Shown here: in pieces, positions 34,773 to 42,480 of the stretch
Numbering within the stretch: position 1 is the stretch's first letter
Layout of the letters: the number at the start of each line of letters is the position of its first letter
Origin: Burkholderia savannae
Lineage (GTDB): Bacteria; Pseudomonadota; Gammaproteobacteria; Burkholderiales; Burkholderiaceae
Direction of reading: 5' to 3'
Assembly (NCBI RefSeq): GCF_001524445.2
Contig: NZ_CP013417.1
Location: 2,418,001 to 2,482,000, forward strand
DNA length: 64,000 nucleotides
Translations under genes and position numbers: made by a program
Notes under the pieces: generated by a model
What the model saw: only the letters and a program-made list of their open reading frames with translations
Databases searched by the model: none
Told to the model about the DNA's origin: nothing

Positions 34773-35270
34773 TTAACCATAGGTGGTGGCCAGCTCGTCG
34801 CCGAACGGGCCGAGGACATCGGCGAACGCGCCGACGTGTTCCGGATGCCGATCCTTGATGAACGTAGCCAGGCGCTGCACGACGCCCATCGCGATCGCCA
34901 GCTCGTTCGTCTCCGGTAGGATGCGTTTCGATGCGTTGATCGTCTTGTTGTACGCATCGGCGAGACTCGCGAGCAGCGCGACCTTGTCGGCCGGCTTCAT
35001 CTCCGCGCCGTCCAGTTCGTCCATCGTCGCCTGGTATTGCGTGACCAGGCCGGCCAGCATCTGACGGGCCGCGCCTTCAATGCCGCCGCCCGCGATGAGC
35101 TGCGCTGCCTGGGCCTTGTCCCAATCGTCACCGGCCGCGCGCGCATCGTCCTTCCAGCGCCGAGCCGTCGACGAATTGACGCCGCTCTTTAGCGCGGCGA
35201 CTTCGAGCGACAGACGATCGAACACGAAAGCTCGACGCACCTTGTCGCGCACTTCCTTCGGGTAGGCCAT
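34773..35270 (-). CDS. terminase small subunit (Mu gp27-like, DUF3486)
   Basis: Protein of 165 residues with an N-terminal helix-turn-helix (EVRDKVRRAFVFDRLSLEVA then SGVNSSTARRWKDDARAAGD), followed by helices KVALLASLADAYNKTINASK and AMGVVQRLATFIKDRHPEHV. DUF3486 proteins stand upstream of gp28 in Mu-like phages and should recognise the packaging start. Confidence 0.9.
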   Translation of the reverse strand: MAYPKEVRDKVRRAFVFDRLSLEVAALKSGVNSSTARRWKDDARAAGDDWDKAQAAQLIAGGGIEGAARQMLAGLVTQYQATMDELDGAEMKPADKVALLASLADAYNKTINASKRILPETNELAIAMGVVQRLATFIKDRHPEHVGAFADVLGPFGDELATTYG

Positions 35271-35275
35271 GCGCG

Positions 35276-35482
35276 TTACAGACCCAGCTTCGCGCGGGCG
35301 AACGAGATACCCATCGCGACGATGCCCCCGGCCACCGCGCCGGCACCTGCGCCAGCCGCCGCGCCATACTTGATGGCACGCCTCTCGACGTTGGCGACCT
35401 GTTCCTTCAACTCGCCGACCCCCGCGTCGATCTTCCTCAGCAGCTTCATTTCGGGGCTTTCTTCCACCTTGACGTCACTCAT
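35276..35482 (-). CDS. 68-residue membrane-associated protein
   Basis: Small protein with an N-terminal charged coiled segment (MKLLRKIDAGVGELKEQVAN) and a C-terminal Gly/Ala-rich hydrophobic helix (GAAAGAGAGAVAGGIVAMGI). It lies between the lysis block and the small terminase, the place of Mu gp26. It overlaps the next gene upstream by 4 bases. Function unknown; the Gly-Ala helix could insert in membranes. Confidence 0.7.
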   Translation of the reverse strand: MSDVKVEESPEMKLLRKIDAGVGELKEQVANVERRAIKYGAAAGAGAGAVAGGIVAMGISFARAKLGL

Positions 35483-35781
35483 GGCTTGTCCTGTTTTCTG
35501 TCCAGTTTGTTGGTGATGTCGGTCAGCTTTTGGTCAATGCTGCGCAGACCGTCTCGGAATTCATCGCGCATGGCCTGATTCTCGGAACGAGGAACGTAGT
35601 CTCGGGCCATCATTTCGCGCACCGCTGCGATCGCTTTCTGGAACTCGCTGTCACGAGCCTCGTTCGCCTTCAGCTTTTCTTGCACGCTGCGAATCCATGA
35701 CATGCCGAACAACTGGACCACGCCGAGCAGCAACATGAACACGCCGATCAAAATCGCGGCCGGGTCGAGCGTCACTTGCAT
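35479..35781 (-). CDS. DUF2730-like protein (Mu gp25 position)
   Basis: Protein of 100 residues: an N-terminal membrane helix (AAILIGVFMLLLGVVQLFGM) and a C-terminal coiled coil (LRSIDQKLTDITNKLDRKQD). This layout matches the small DUF2730 proteins in Mu-like phages. The start ATG 35781 lies within the end of the zinc-finger gene upstream; the longer frame toward 35886 is that gene in another frame. Confidence 0.7.
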   Translation of the reverse strand: MQVTLDPAAILIGVFMLLLGVVQLFGMSWIRSVQEKLKANEARDSEFQKAIAAVREMMARDYVPRSENQAMRDEFRDGLRSIDQKLTDITNKLDRKQDKP

Positions 35782-36005
35782 GGATACCTCCGTTTGAGCG
35801 CGTGCTCGCGACGCTCCTGGCATTCGATGCAGAAGCGGCAACCGGATATCGCGCGGCGACGCTCGTCGGGAATCGGTTCGCCGCATGCCTCGTTCTGGCA
35901 GAACACTTCGGATTCGGCAGTGCCGCGAGCCGGCCGTGTCGCTGCTGCAATAGCGAGCGCGCGATACTGTTCCTCGATGTCGCTCGCGTGGTCGAAGTCA
36001 TCCAT
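35772..36005 (-). CDS. TraR/DksA-type C4 zinc-finger protein
   Basis: Protein of 77 residues with the four cysteines CQNEAC and CRFCIEC forming the DksA/TraR zinc finger and the helix DDFDHASDIEEQYRALAIAA before it. Phage TraR proteins bind the RNA polymerase secondary channel and change promoter use without ppGpp; a similar role late in infection is inferred. Its ATG follows directly after the Rz stop (TAGATG). Confidence 0.85.
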   Translation of the reverse strand: MDDFDHASDIEEQYRALAIAAATRPARGTAESEVFCQNEACGEPIPDERRRAISGCRFCIECQERREHALKRRYPCK

Positions 36006-36626
36006 CTATTGCTTGTCCTCTTGCTCCGGAAGCGCGGCCTTCACCGCCTTCAGTTTCGATTCGGTGTTTCGGGCGCGGGTCGCGTAGTCGACGACCCAGT
36101 CGAGGACGTCGGCTTGTGATACCCCGGAGTCAGCGGCGGCATCGGCGTCGGGTCCGACAACAGCAGAGGCGGTATCGGTGCTTGTCGGCACTGCGGAATC
36201 ACCAGCGTCGGCGATGCCTGCGGCGTCGTTCCACACGCGGACAAAGCCACGGCTGAACACACAGCCAACGACAGGCGACGCAGTTTGCAGGGCAGTGGCC
36301 GGCGTGCTACGGCGAGGTTGCGCGACATGATCGATTCGCTCCTTCAGCGCCGTCGCGGTCTGTGCGACGGCGGTTTGAACAGTGAGATAGCCGGACTCCA
36401 CGGCTGACGCACGTGTCACGTCGGCCGCGTACTTGCCGAATGCGTCGCTCGCGGCCGACGTGGATGCATGCTCGACGGACGCACGGTAGTCGGCCAACGC
36501 CTTGTCACCATGTGCAGTCGCAACGCTGTAGCCGTGCTGGTAGGTTTTCGCGAAGGCGGACGCGAGCAGTGCGGCAATGACGATGCCTGCGGCCAGCTTC
36601 CCGTACTTACAGATTGCTATCGTCAT
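36006..36626 (-). CDS. inner-membrane spanin (Rz-like)
   Basis: Protein of 206 residues with one N-terminal membrane anchor (LAAGIVIAALLASAFAKTYQ) and a periplasmic helical region (DYRASVEHASTSAASDAFGK), as in i-spanins that fuse inner and outer membranes in the last step of lysis. ATG 36626 follows AAGGAAAGG. A lipoprotein frame nested inside it in another frame is the expected partner. Confidence 0.75.
   Translation of the reverse strand: MTIAICKYGKLAAGIVIAALLASAFAKTYQHGYSVATAHGDKALADYRASVEHASTSAASDAFGKYAADVTRASAVESGYLTVQTAVAQTATALKERIDHVAQPRRSTPATALQTASPVVGCVFSRGFVRVWNDAAGIADAGDSAVPTSTDTASAVVGPDADAAADSGVSQADVLDWVVDYATRARNTESKLKAVKAALPEQEDKQ
36050..36328 (-). CDS. outer-membrane spanin lipoprotein (Rz1-like), nested in Rz
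   Basis: A second frame inside the Rz gene encodes a 92-residue protein with a signal peptide and lipobox (LSLAVCSAVALSACGTT) and a Pro-rich mature part (QAPIPPLLLSDPTPMPPLTP), the exact profile of Rz1 o-spanins. Fully embedded Rz1 genes are common in phages. The number of residues before the lipobox suggests that the true start may be a little further in. Confidence 0.75.
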   Translation of the reverse strand: MSRNLAVARRPLPCKLRRLSLAVCSAVALSACGTTPQASPTLVIPQCRQAPIPPLLLSDPTPMPPLTPGYHKPTSSTGSSTTRPAPETPNRN

Positions 36627-36852
36627 TTGCCCTTTCCTTGGAGGGACGGCCGCGCCATGCGGCGAGCGCCTGGATGACTGCGGAATAGCCGCCAACGCAA
36701 CCGAGATAGATCAACCAAGTATCGAACGTGAGCTGATTACGGATGCCCTGATAGATGAACATGCCAGTCGCGACGGCCGACGCGATGTTCGGCCAGAGCT
36801 TCGCGTGCGAAAGCTTGCCGTCGTGGCCAGTGATGAGATCGGTGAGACTCAT
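36607..36852 (-). CDS. holin-like membrane protein
   Basis: Protein of 81 residues with two hydrophobic helices (WPNIASAVATGMFIYQGI and TWLIYLGCVGGYSAVIQALA) and a charged C-terminus. It lies directly after the lysozyme gene and before Rz, the standard holin place, and would open the inner membrane so that the endolysin, which has no signal anchor, can leave. Family DUF2644-like by resemblance. Confidence 0.7.
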   Translation of the reverse strand: MSLTDLITGHDGKLSHAKLWPNIASAVATGMFIYQGIRNQLTFDTWLIYLGCVGGYSAVIQALAAWRGRPSKERANDDSNL

Positions 36853-36856
36853 GGAG

Positions 36857-37285
36857 TCAGCTTGCCGTCAGGAACAGCGTGCGCTCGGCGCGACGACGGC
36901 GCGTCAGTCCGGCCATCGGCTTTCCACCTGCCTTGTCCCACAGCAGGAACTGTTCGGCCGCGCCTGCATAATCCTTCGCGCGCAGCTTCCGGAGAAGCGT
37001 CGACGAGCCACCGGAACGCAGATACACCAGGCCGTCCTTGACGCCCGGCTTGCCAGGACCGATGTTGAATACAAACGACACCAGCGCATCGAACTGACTT
37101 TGCGTCAGTTCGAGATCGAAGTCATTGATGATGTCCTCTCCGCGTGTACGGATGTCTTGTGCGAAGAGCATGTCGGACACTGCCTGCGTGATCTTCAACC
37201 CCTTGTAGACGTCCGGTCCGGTGTGGCCGCGCCCGATCGTCCAGGGTGCGCCACCCGTCGCAGGATCGGGGTACGCTTCGAGACG
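36857..37285 (-). pseudogene. lysozyme (GH24 endolysin), C-terminal part cut by the IS
   Basis: The 142 codons from Arg21 on of a 162-residue T4/P1-type lysozyme: RLEAYPDPATGGAPWTIGRG with catalytic Asp27 and Thr36, then the helical lobe (FDALVSFVFNIGPGKPGVKD, KDYAGAAEQFLLWDKAGGKP). The catalytic Glu18 is on the other side of the IS (38573-38632). Removing the IS and one copy of its ACG duplication restores a continuous frame exactly. An open frame does run out of the IS into this part (from 37399), but it lacks Glu18, so it would give no active enzyme. Confidence 0.92.
37283..37285. repeat. 3-bp target duplication ACG of the IS (left)
   Basis: Matches 38570-38572. Three bases is usual for many IS3-family elements. 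Confidence 0.8.
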
Positions 37286-37372
37286 AGAGGTGGCCGCGCA
37301 AATTCGGACAGTCGGGTAAGTGGAATGCCCGGGGCCTGAGCCAGCGATAATGCAGGCAAAGGAACCGGAAAG

Positions 37373-37681
37373 ATGACGAAGAGAACCCGACGGACGCACT
37401 CAGCGGCGTTCAAAGCGAAAGTGGCCCTGGCGGCGGTCAAGGGCGAGCGCACGCTGGCCGAACTGGCGCAGCAGTTCGATGTGCACCCGAACCAGATCAC
37501 GGAGTGGAAGCGGCAACTGCAGGAGCGTGCGGCGGATGTGTTCGGCGCGGCCGCTCCACCGTCGAACGAGCCGCCGGTGGACGTGAAAACGCTGCACGCG
37601 AAAATCGGACAGTTGACGCTGGAGAACGATTTTTTGTCAGGAGCGCTCGGCAAAGCCGGACTGCTGAGCGCAAAGCGATGA
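37373..37681 (+). CDS. IS3-family transposase OrfA
   Basis: DNA-binding subunit of 102 residues with the IS3 helix-turn-helix ([40 protein letters not shown]) and a leucine-zipper-like C-terminus ([20 protein letters not shown]). The heptamer TTTTTTG at 37630-37636 lies in phase for -1 slippage (codons GAT TTT TTG), producing the OrfAB fusion. It overlaps orfB by ATGA. Confidence 0.93.
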   Translation: MTKRTRRTHSAAFKAKVALAAVKGERTLAELAQQFDVHPNQITEWKRQLQERAADVFGAAAPPSNEPPVDVKTLHAKIGQLTLENDFLSGALGKAGLLSAKR

Positions 37682-38508
37682 TTGACCGTACGCATGCGCT
37701 GCCGGTTTCGCGACAGACGCGACTGGTTGGCATCGCGAGATCGAGCGCGTATTACCGGGCGCAGCCAGTGAGCGAGGCGGACCAGTTGCTGATGCGGCGG
37801 ATCGACGAACTGCACATGGAGTTTCCGTTTGCCGGAGCGCGGATGCTGGCGCGTCTGTTGCGCCGGGAAGGCTATGAGGTCGGCCGCCGCCGCGTGCGCA
37901 CGCTGATGAAACGCATGGGCGTGGAAGCGCTGTACTGCAAGCCGAACACGAGCCGACGCAATGCGCAGCACAAGATCTGGCCGTACCTGCTGCGCGGCAT
38001 GAAAATCGCCCGGGCCAATCAGGCGTGGGCACTGGACACGACATACATTCCGATGGCGCGAGGCTTCGTGTACCTGACGGCAGTAGTGGATTGGTCAAGT
38101 CGCAAGGTGCTCTCGCACCGGGTGGCGATCACGCTGGAAGCAGTGCACGCCGTCGAGGCGCTCGAGGAAGCGTTCGCGCGCTACGGGCTGCCGGACATTG
38201 TGAACACCGATCAGGGCAGCCAGTTCACGGCGGGCGCGTTCACCGAGGCCGTACTGGGTCGAGGCGTGCGGCTGTCGATGGACGGTAAAGGGGCCTGGCG
38301 CGACAACGTGTTCGTCGAACGCGTGTGGCGCAGCGTCAAGTACGAAGAGGTTTACCTGCGAGCTTACGAGTCGGTCAGCCATGCCCGGCGCTCCATCGGC
38401 GACTACATCGAGCTGTACAACCGAAAACGGCCCCATTCGAGCCTGGCGGATCGGACGCCGGATGAGGCATACTTCGCGACGCTGCCTGCGATCAAATCGG
38501 CAGCATGA
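37678..38508 (+). CDS. IS3-family transposase OrfB (rve/DDE integrase domain)
   Basis: Catalytic part of 276 residues, also made as an OrfAB fusion by -1 frameshift. It contains the HTH_21 domain ([20 protein letters not shown]) and the DDE integrase core: Asp in [20 protein letters not shown], Asp in [18 protein letters not shown], and Glu in [20 protein letters not shown], followed by the [14 protein letters not shown] block. All catalytic residues are present, so the IS is probably still mobile. Confidence 0.94.
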   Translation: MIDRTHALPVSRQTRLVGIARSSAYYRAQPVSEADQLLMRRIDELHMEFPFAGARMLARLLRREGYEVGRRRVRTLMKRMGVEALYCKPNTSRRNAQHKIWPYLLRGMKIARANQAWALDTTYIPMARGFVYLTAVVDWSSRKVLSHRVAITLEAVHAVEALEEAFARYGLPDIVNTDQGSQFTAGAFTEAVLGRGVRLSMDGKGAWRDNVFVERVWRSVKYEEVYLRAYESVSHARRSIGDYIELYNRKRPHSSLADRTPDEAYFATLPAIKSAA

Positions 38509-38569
38509 TTGCCTCGGACGTTCCACTTAAAAATCTCAGAAAACTGTCCGAACGAGTGAGGCCACCTCT

Positions 38570-38572
38570 ACG
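38570..38572. repeat. 3-bp target duplication ACG of the IS (right)
   Basis: Second copy of the duplication at 37283-37285. Confidence 0.8.
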
Positions 38573-38632
38573 ATCGCTCTCGAAATCCTCGATCAGATTG
38601 CAGCCGGCGGGGGACAGTCGTTGTTGCTTCAT
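38573..38632 (-). pseudogene. lysozyme N-terminal fragment
   Basis: Twenty codons (MKQQRLSPAGCNLIEDFESD) from the ATG at 38632, which has GGAG six bases upstream, to the IS. Glu18 is the expected catalytic acid. No signal-anchor sequence is present, so the intact enzyme would have needed the holin for export. Confidence 0.85.
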
Positions 38633-38656
38633 TGCCATCTCCGATTGAATGGCACG

Positions 38657-38697
38657 ACTGTAGGCTGCGTGTAGCGGACACCTTAGTGGATCAGTGT
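38657..38697 (-). promoter_or_regulatory. candidate late promoter (Plys) upstream of the lysozyme
   Basis: Between the terminator of the middle gene and the lysozyme start lies a short region with a -10-like TACAGT (38662-38657 on the minus strand) and an upstream dyad GTGTCCGCTACAC, a possible binding site for the Mor/C-type activator encoded just before. This is where Mu has Plys. Assignment is by position; no consensus for this phage is known to me. Confidence 0.4.
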
Positions 38698-38702
38698 CAG
38701 TG

Positions 38703-38734
38703 CAAACAAAAAGCCCCGCACGCGGCGGGGCTTC
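38703..38734 (-). terminator. intrinsic terminator after the Mor-type gene
   Basis: On the minus strand the stem AGCCCCGC/GCGGGGCT is followed by TTTTTGTTTG. It ends the early/middle transcript before the late region. Confidence 0.9.
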
Positions 38735-38759
38735 GTTTAATCATGGCGGGATTCTAACG

Positions 38760-39194
38760 CTAGAACAACTCCGCCTGGGGAACGGTGCGTTCAGATGCGT
38801 CGGCGCGCTTGAGGATGCGCCAAACATGTCGGTCGGCCATCTGATAGCGAAGTGCGAGCTGCGCGACAGCGTGGTTTGCAGCATGGTCGCGGGTCAGCAT
38901 GTCGAACTCTGCCCGAATGCTCCGATACATCAGTTCACGCATGGCTTTCACGCAACGCGGAATGTACAACACGTCACCTCCGAAATGCGCCGTAAGCTGA
39001 TCGGCCGCTTCCGGGCCTACGATCTCGGCAAGCGCCTCGTAACGGATTTCGCCGAGACGCGAGCGGCGCAGCGCGACCGGGAACGTCGTGCCGCCGAGCT
39101 GCTCGACCAGGCGTACCGTCGTCGGCAGACCGATCAGCTTGACGATCGTCTTCACGACGTCGGGCAACAGGTGTTCGACACCATCGAACTTCAT
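38760..39194 (-). CDS. mor: Mor/C family transcription activator
   Basis: Activator of 144 residues of the Mor family, which binds upstream of middle or late phage promoters and recruits RNA polymerase. The fold is visible: dimerisation part (LGGTTFPVALRRSRLGEIRY, IVGPEAADQLTAHFGGDVLY) followed by the DNA-binding helix-turn-helix (ALRYQMADRHVWRILKRA). Only one member is found here, so it may combine the roles of Mu Mor and C. It is the last gene before a terminator and the late promoter region. Confidence 0.87.
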   Translation of the reverse strand: MKFDGVEHLLPDVVKTIVKLIGLPTTVRLVEQLGGTTFPVALRRSRLGEIRYEALAEIVGPEAADQLTAHFGGDVLYIPRCVKAMRELMYRSIRAEFDMLTRDHAANHAVAQLALRYQMADRHVWRILKRADASERTVPQAELF

Positions 39195-39589
39195 GCCGAC
39201 CTCCGCTTCGCATCGTATTGCAGCGCGGCGATGAGCTTGCCGAGCATCACGTCGTCACAGAACTCGATCGCGTCGACCTTGCAGATTCGCTTCACCATGC
39301 CGCCGACGTAATCCCACGGACGGCCAGCGTCAGCTAGCAGCGCTTCAATCTTGCGAATCTGAGCGGCACGCGGCTGCGCAACGTGCGGTCGACGGCCGGC
39401 ATCGCGCTTCGGTTTGAAGCCGCAGCGCTCGAAGTGCTTCAGCAGCTTGTGCGCCCCCTCCGGAGTCAGGTCTTTCGACGAGCCGACGCCGGCGATGCTG
39501 CGAAGCACCGTGCGGTATTCGTCGTCGGTCATCGCGAGCTGTTGTTTGGCGATGTGGATTTTGGCTATCGTTGTTTTCGCGATCAGCAT
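39191..39589 (-). CDS. GemA-like protein (DUF1018, Mu gp16)
   Basis: Protein of 132 residues: TIAKIHIAKQQLAMTDDEYR and AGVGSSKDLTPEGAHKLLKH are the DUF1018 signature. Mu GemA affects host gene expression and DNA topology; a similar role is inferred. The ATG overlaps the stop of a tiny upstream membrane gene (ATGA), and the 3' end overlaps the Mor-type gene by 4 bases. Confidence 0.87.
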   Translation of the reverse strand: MLIAKTTIAKIHIAKQQLAMTDDEYRTVLRSIAGVGSSKDLTPEGAHKLLKHFERCGFKPKRDAGRRPHVAQPRAAQIRKIEALLADAGRPWDYVGGMVKRICKVDAIEFCDDVMLGKLIAALQYDAKRRSA

Positions 39590-39675
39590 CACGACCTCCA
39601 CCAGCGCCGCAGTTCCTTGCGGCAAAGACAGACCAGGAAGACGATCCCGGCCAGGATGACGGCGATGTCAGACAT
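39589..39675 (-). CDS. 28-residue membrane protein
   Basis: Tiny gene fitted between two others: it begins inside the end of the upstream gene and its TGA overlaps the GemA-like ATG. The product MSDIAVILAGIVFLVCLCRK then ELRRWWRS is one hydrophobic helix with a Trp/Arg-rich tail. Tight coupling on both sides argues that it is translated. Function unknown. Confidence 0.6.
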   Translation of the reverse strand: MSDIAVILAGIVFLVCLCRKELRRWWRS

Positions 39676-40126
39676 GGGCCGCATCCGATTCAGTCACATC
39701 GACCGACGTGTTAACCACCACCCCAACCGAGACGAGCGAAACCGACTGGTTGACACGAGCGAAGTGGCGCAGCATCGCTCCCGGTGCGCTCCATGTAGGC
39801 ATGAAGATCGTCGCGGTCTTGTCCAGGTCCGGGAAGTACTTCCGGGCCTTCCGCTTGCCGAATTGCTTCTCGATGTTCGCGCGCTGCGATGGTGTGTACG
39901 CGCAGATCTTCGTAGGCCGATAGAACCGATGTTCGGGCGCATCTGCCTTCAGATAGCTTCCCCGGAACCAGCCGTTCACGTAGACCATCAAGTCATAGCG
40001 ACGCGGCTTCGTTCGCTGCACCTGAATCGTGACCGTGTCACCATCGCAGCGAAGCACGACGCACCCATACGGAAACGACAGTTCCGTGTCGATTTTCTCG
40101 ATGTCTTCTCGCGAGAGTTTTGACAT
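39668..40126 (-). CDS. early-region protein of unknown function
   Basis: Protein of 152 residues with a beta-rich N-terminal half (GCVVLRCDGDTVTIQVQRTK, YDLMVYVNGWFRGSYL) and a basic helix (RANIEKQFGKRKARKYFPDL). I do not recognise the family. Similar genes occur in the semi-essential early region of Mu-like phages, a known reservoir of host-takeover and anti-defence proteins; the job of this one cannot be read. Confidence 0.7.
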   Translation of the reverse strand: MSKLSREDIEKIDTELSFPYGCVVLRCDGDTVTIQVQRTKPRRYDLMVYVNGWFRGSYLKADAPEHRFYRPTKICAYTPSQRANIEKQFGKRKARKYFPDLDKTATIFMPTWSAPGAMLRHFARVNQSVSLVSVGVVVNTSVDVTESDAAHV

Positions 40127-40135
40127 GGCTCCTCC

Positions 40136-40693
40136 CTATACCGGTTTCGCCGCCTGTGCGGGAGCGCGAGATTCGAGCGCTTCGATCGCGGCGAGGATCG
40201 GATTGTTAGCGCTCGACCATTCGCCAACATCCACCTCGAGGAGCTTTCCGACCGATTCGGCTAGGCGCGTGCCGTCCTCTTCCATCTGGTCGCGCTCGTC
40301 GATCGTCCGCGAAAGAACGCGCTCGAGCGCCTCTTCCGCCCCCGACTCGTTGGCGGACGCGGCGCGGGCATTCATCGCCGCAGCGATTTCCGTGGCAATA
40401 GAATCAGTGATCGCAACAGCAAGCTTGGCGTCTCCGCTCCAAATCTCGCGCGCGTGCGCAACAACTTTGATGTGACGTGGTGACCGCTCGTTCGCCGGCG
40501 CTGCCGGTGCGGGACGTGACAGCATCGGGTTGAGGCGCAGAACTGCATTCCAGAACTCGCGAGCCGCGTCGTCGACGGTCAGGTGGTCGGCAATAGTCAC
40601 ACGGCCGTCGTCGGCGATCGTGATGATCGGTTGGACCGATTGATCTAGCGACGTGAAGGCGATGCTAACGGTGCAATCGTCTTTGTAGGACAT
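40136..40693 (-). CDS. early-region protein of unknown function
   Basis: Acidic protein of 185 residues. The first 60 residues are beta-rich (CTVSIAFTSLDQSVQPIITI), the middle contains a helical Ala-rich region (IATEIAAAMNARAASANESG) and the end is helical with Glu-rich heptads. No family recognised. It is read between the DUF3164 gene and the gene at 39668, in the same early transcript. Confidence 0.7.
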   Translation of the reverse strand: MSYKDDCTVSIAFTSLDQSVQPIITIADDGRVTIADHLTVDDAAREFWNAVLRLNPMLSRPAPAAPANERSPRHIKVVAHAREIWSGDAKLAVAITDSIATEIAAAMNARAASANESGAEEALERVLSRTIDERDQMEEDGTRLAESVGKLLEVDVGEWSSANNPILAAIEALESRAPAQAAKPV

Positions 40694-40706
40694 GGCTATG
40701 TACCTC

Positions 40707-41324
40707 TCAGATTGCCGCGAGATCGAGACTGATCGCGCGATATTCTTCCGTCTCGTCGACGCGCTCGTACAGCCGAATATATGGCTTGCTGCCCGTCACT
40801 CGAATGCTGTCGACGATCGCACGCATCGCCTTGGTCCACTTCGGATCGTCGATCGCGAGGCGGCGCAACGCGAGAATGCGCCCGGTGTTCACGTTGCCTT
40901 CCTTGTCGACCTGGAACGCTTCGTTGATCAGCACCTTGACCTTGTCGTTACTGCCTTCGGTCCATTCGCGCAGGCACTCGTCGATCAGTTCCTTCGCCGC
41001 CTGCAGGCGCTCGTCGAACTGAAGGTGTTCGGCGATCTGGCGCACGATCTTGTAGCGACCGTCGAACGTGATGAGCGAAATGTTGCCCTTCGCGCCACCG
41101 ACCTTGACGCCGTATTGCTCATGGCTAGTTGCGACGAACGCAGCGATGTCGCCGAATGCACGCGTCTTGAACTCAGCCATCTCCGACTGAAGACGCCTGG
41201 CTTCGGCCACCAACGACGTGATCGTTTGATCACGCAACTGGTCGATCGGCTCGACCAGCGATTCCGGAATGAGGCGGCCACGTGCGTCTTTTACGTAGCC
41301 GACCGGGATTTGATTCTTCGTCAT
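40707..41324 (-). CDS. DUF3164 family protein
   Basis: Protein of 205 residues with the family hallmarks GYVKDARGRLIPESLVEPID, FGDIAAFVATSHEQYGVKVG and GNISLITFDGRYKIVRQIAE, followed by LINEAFQVDKEGNVNTGRIL. DUF3164 proteins are common in the early region of Mu-like phages; the function is unknown, although position suggests a role in replication or DNA handling. Confidence 0.87.
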   Translation of the reverse strand: MTKNQIPVGYVKDARGRLIPESLVEPIDQLRDQTITSLVAEARRLQSEMAEFKTRAFGDIAAFVATSHEQYGVKVGGAKGNISLITFDGRYKIVRQIAEHLQFDERLQAAKELIDECLREWTEGSNDKVKVLINEAFQVDKEGNVNTGRILALRRLAIDDPKWTKAMRAIVDSIRVTGSKPYIRLYERVDETEEYRAISLDLAAI

Positions 41325-41357
41325 AGCGTGTTCCTGGTAGGAAAATGGATTGACCGG

Positions 41358-41663
41358 TCAGTGCATGCGCCAGAGGTTCTTGCTCTCGATCGCCTCTTCG
41401 ATCTTCTCTCGCACGCGCGGCCGCTCCGACAGATACTCATCTAGACATTCGGCGAGGCCAGTGATATCTCCCTGAACGTGCAGCGTCAGGAGGTGATTCA
41501 CTGCACCAACCATTTGCGAACCAATCTCGTCGTACTGTGCGATCTTGGTCAGAAGTTGCTGCACCGTTGCGTTCGCGCGGCGCAACTCGCATCGCAGTTC
41601 GGCCACACTGCTTAATGCCTCGGGGTTGGTCAGGGTTTGGCCTTGGGTGATATGGATAGTCAT
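41358..41663 (-). CDS. early-region protein of unknown function
   Basis: Helical protein of 101 residues with a coiled-coil centre (VAELRCELRRANATVQQLLT) and a charged C-terminus (YLSERPRVREKIEEAIES). Its ATG overlaps the end of the winged-helix gene upstream. No family recognised. Confidence 0.65.
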   Translation of the reverse strand: MTIHITQGQTLTNPEALSSVAELRCELRRANATVQQLLTKIAQYDEIGSQMVGAVNHLLTLHVQGDITGLAECLDEYLSERPRVREKIEEAIESKNLWRMH

Positions 41664-42097
41664 GCTTGTGCTCCCGCGATCGCTTCGATGTTGATGCAGT
41701 CGACGAACTTGAGCAGACGAGACGTTTCCTCGCGCGTCAGCTCGATCGTCTTCCGTCCCTTGGTTACCGTGAGGCGGCCGGCCGTCGAGAAGCCGCAGAC
41801 GAAATCACCAGGCGCGGCATCGGTCGGAGTAAATGCCGGTGCTTTTCGCGCGGCTTTTGTCACGGTCTGTTTCGTGCCGTCGAACTCGCGCACAAGATCG
41901 TCGCTCGGGTAGTACAGATTGATCGGGGACGAGCCATCCATGACCTTCTTGTCGCGGATCACGCGCCCCTGGCGGATGTACGGATCGATGCGCGGCTGGA
42001 TGTCCTTCGCATCCACGTCGAGCTGCTCGGCGAGCTGCGCGCCGGACGAACCCGGGTGGTCGATGATGGCCTGGAGAATCTGCTGTACGGATGCCAT
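41660..42097 (-). CDS. winged-helix DNA-binding protein, phage early region
   Basis: Protein of 145 residues. The first 70 residues form a winged helix (VQQILQAIIDHPGSSGAQLA, EQLDVDAKDIQPRIDPYIRQ, GRVIRDKKVM). The C-terminal 50 residues (GRLTVTKGRKTIELTREETS RLLKF, read in two parts) form a small beta-alpha domain. Of three possible in-frame ATGs, 42097 is preferred because AAGGA lies seven bases before it. Probably a regulator of phage or host genes. Confidence 0.75.
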   Translation of the reverse strand: MASVQQILQAIIDHPGSSGAQLAEQLDVDAKDIQPRIDPYIRQGRVIRDKKVMDGSSPINLYYPSDDLVREFDGTKQTVTKAARKAPAFTPTDAAPGDFVCGFSTAGRLTVTKGRKTIELTREETSRLLKFVDCINIEAIAGAQA

Positions 42098-42108
42098 GTT
42101 CATTCCTT

Positions 42109-42426
42109 TCAAGAGAGGGTTTGATATGCCTTGATGAGCTTGCGAGCGGCAGAAACTCCCTGCCAGAACTCTTCCGTTGACTTCTCTTTGATGAGACGTT
42201 TCGCCATCGAAATCGCAGCGGCTTGCGTCTTGCCACTTGCAATACGAAAGCCTGTGCCAACGTGCGTCACGACAAATGCCGGCTCGCCCGCCGTTGTTGC
42301 AACCGGATTGGCATGAGCAGCAAACAGCTCCGTCGGATATTCGGGAAAATCGATGCGGTCGCCATCGACCGCAATACGACGGGCACGACGCCCTTCGTCA
42401 GAGCATGTGAAAACGTGTAGCTTCAT
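42109..42426 (-). CDS. early-region protein of unknown function
   Basis: Protein of 105 residues, beta-rich at the N-terminus (KLHVFTCSDEGRRARRIAVD) with a VTHVGTGFRIASGKTQAAAI segment like small substrate-binding or dsRNA-binding folds, then basic helices (AARKLIKAYQ). No family recognised. Confidence 0.65.
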   Translation of the reverse strand: MKLHVFTCSDEGRRARRIAVDGDRIDFPEYPTELFAAHANPVATTAGEPAFVVTHVGTGFRIASGKTQAAAISMAKRLIKEKSTEEFWQGVSAARKLIKAYQTLS

Positions 42427-42480
42427 AAAAGGACTCCTAATATAGTTTGATGATCTTCGGGAAAGGCGCTGCTTCTGTTT

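Larger units (their letters stand above)
37286..38569 (+). mobile_element. IS3-family insertion sequence, 1284 bp
   Basis: Ends are imperfect inverted repeats of about 27 bp: AGAGGTGGCC then a variable stretch and TTCGGACAGT on both sides. Two overlapping genes (orfA, orfB) with a slippery T-run make the transposase. The element lies opposite to the phage late genes and interrupts the first of them. I cannot name the IS without a database. Confidence 0.93.

Noticed and set aside
37286..37399. Hybrid lysozyme reading out of the IS
   Set aside because: A frame from within the IS joins the lysozyme C-terminal part, but it lacks the catalytic Glu18 and has no visible ribosome site, so it is not proposed as a functional gene.
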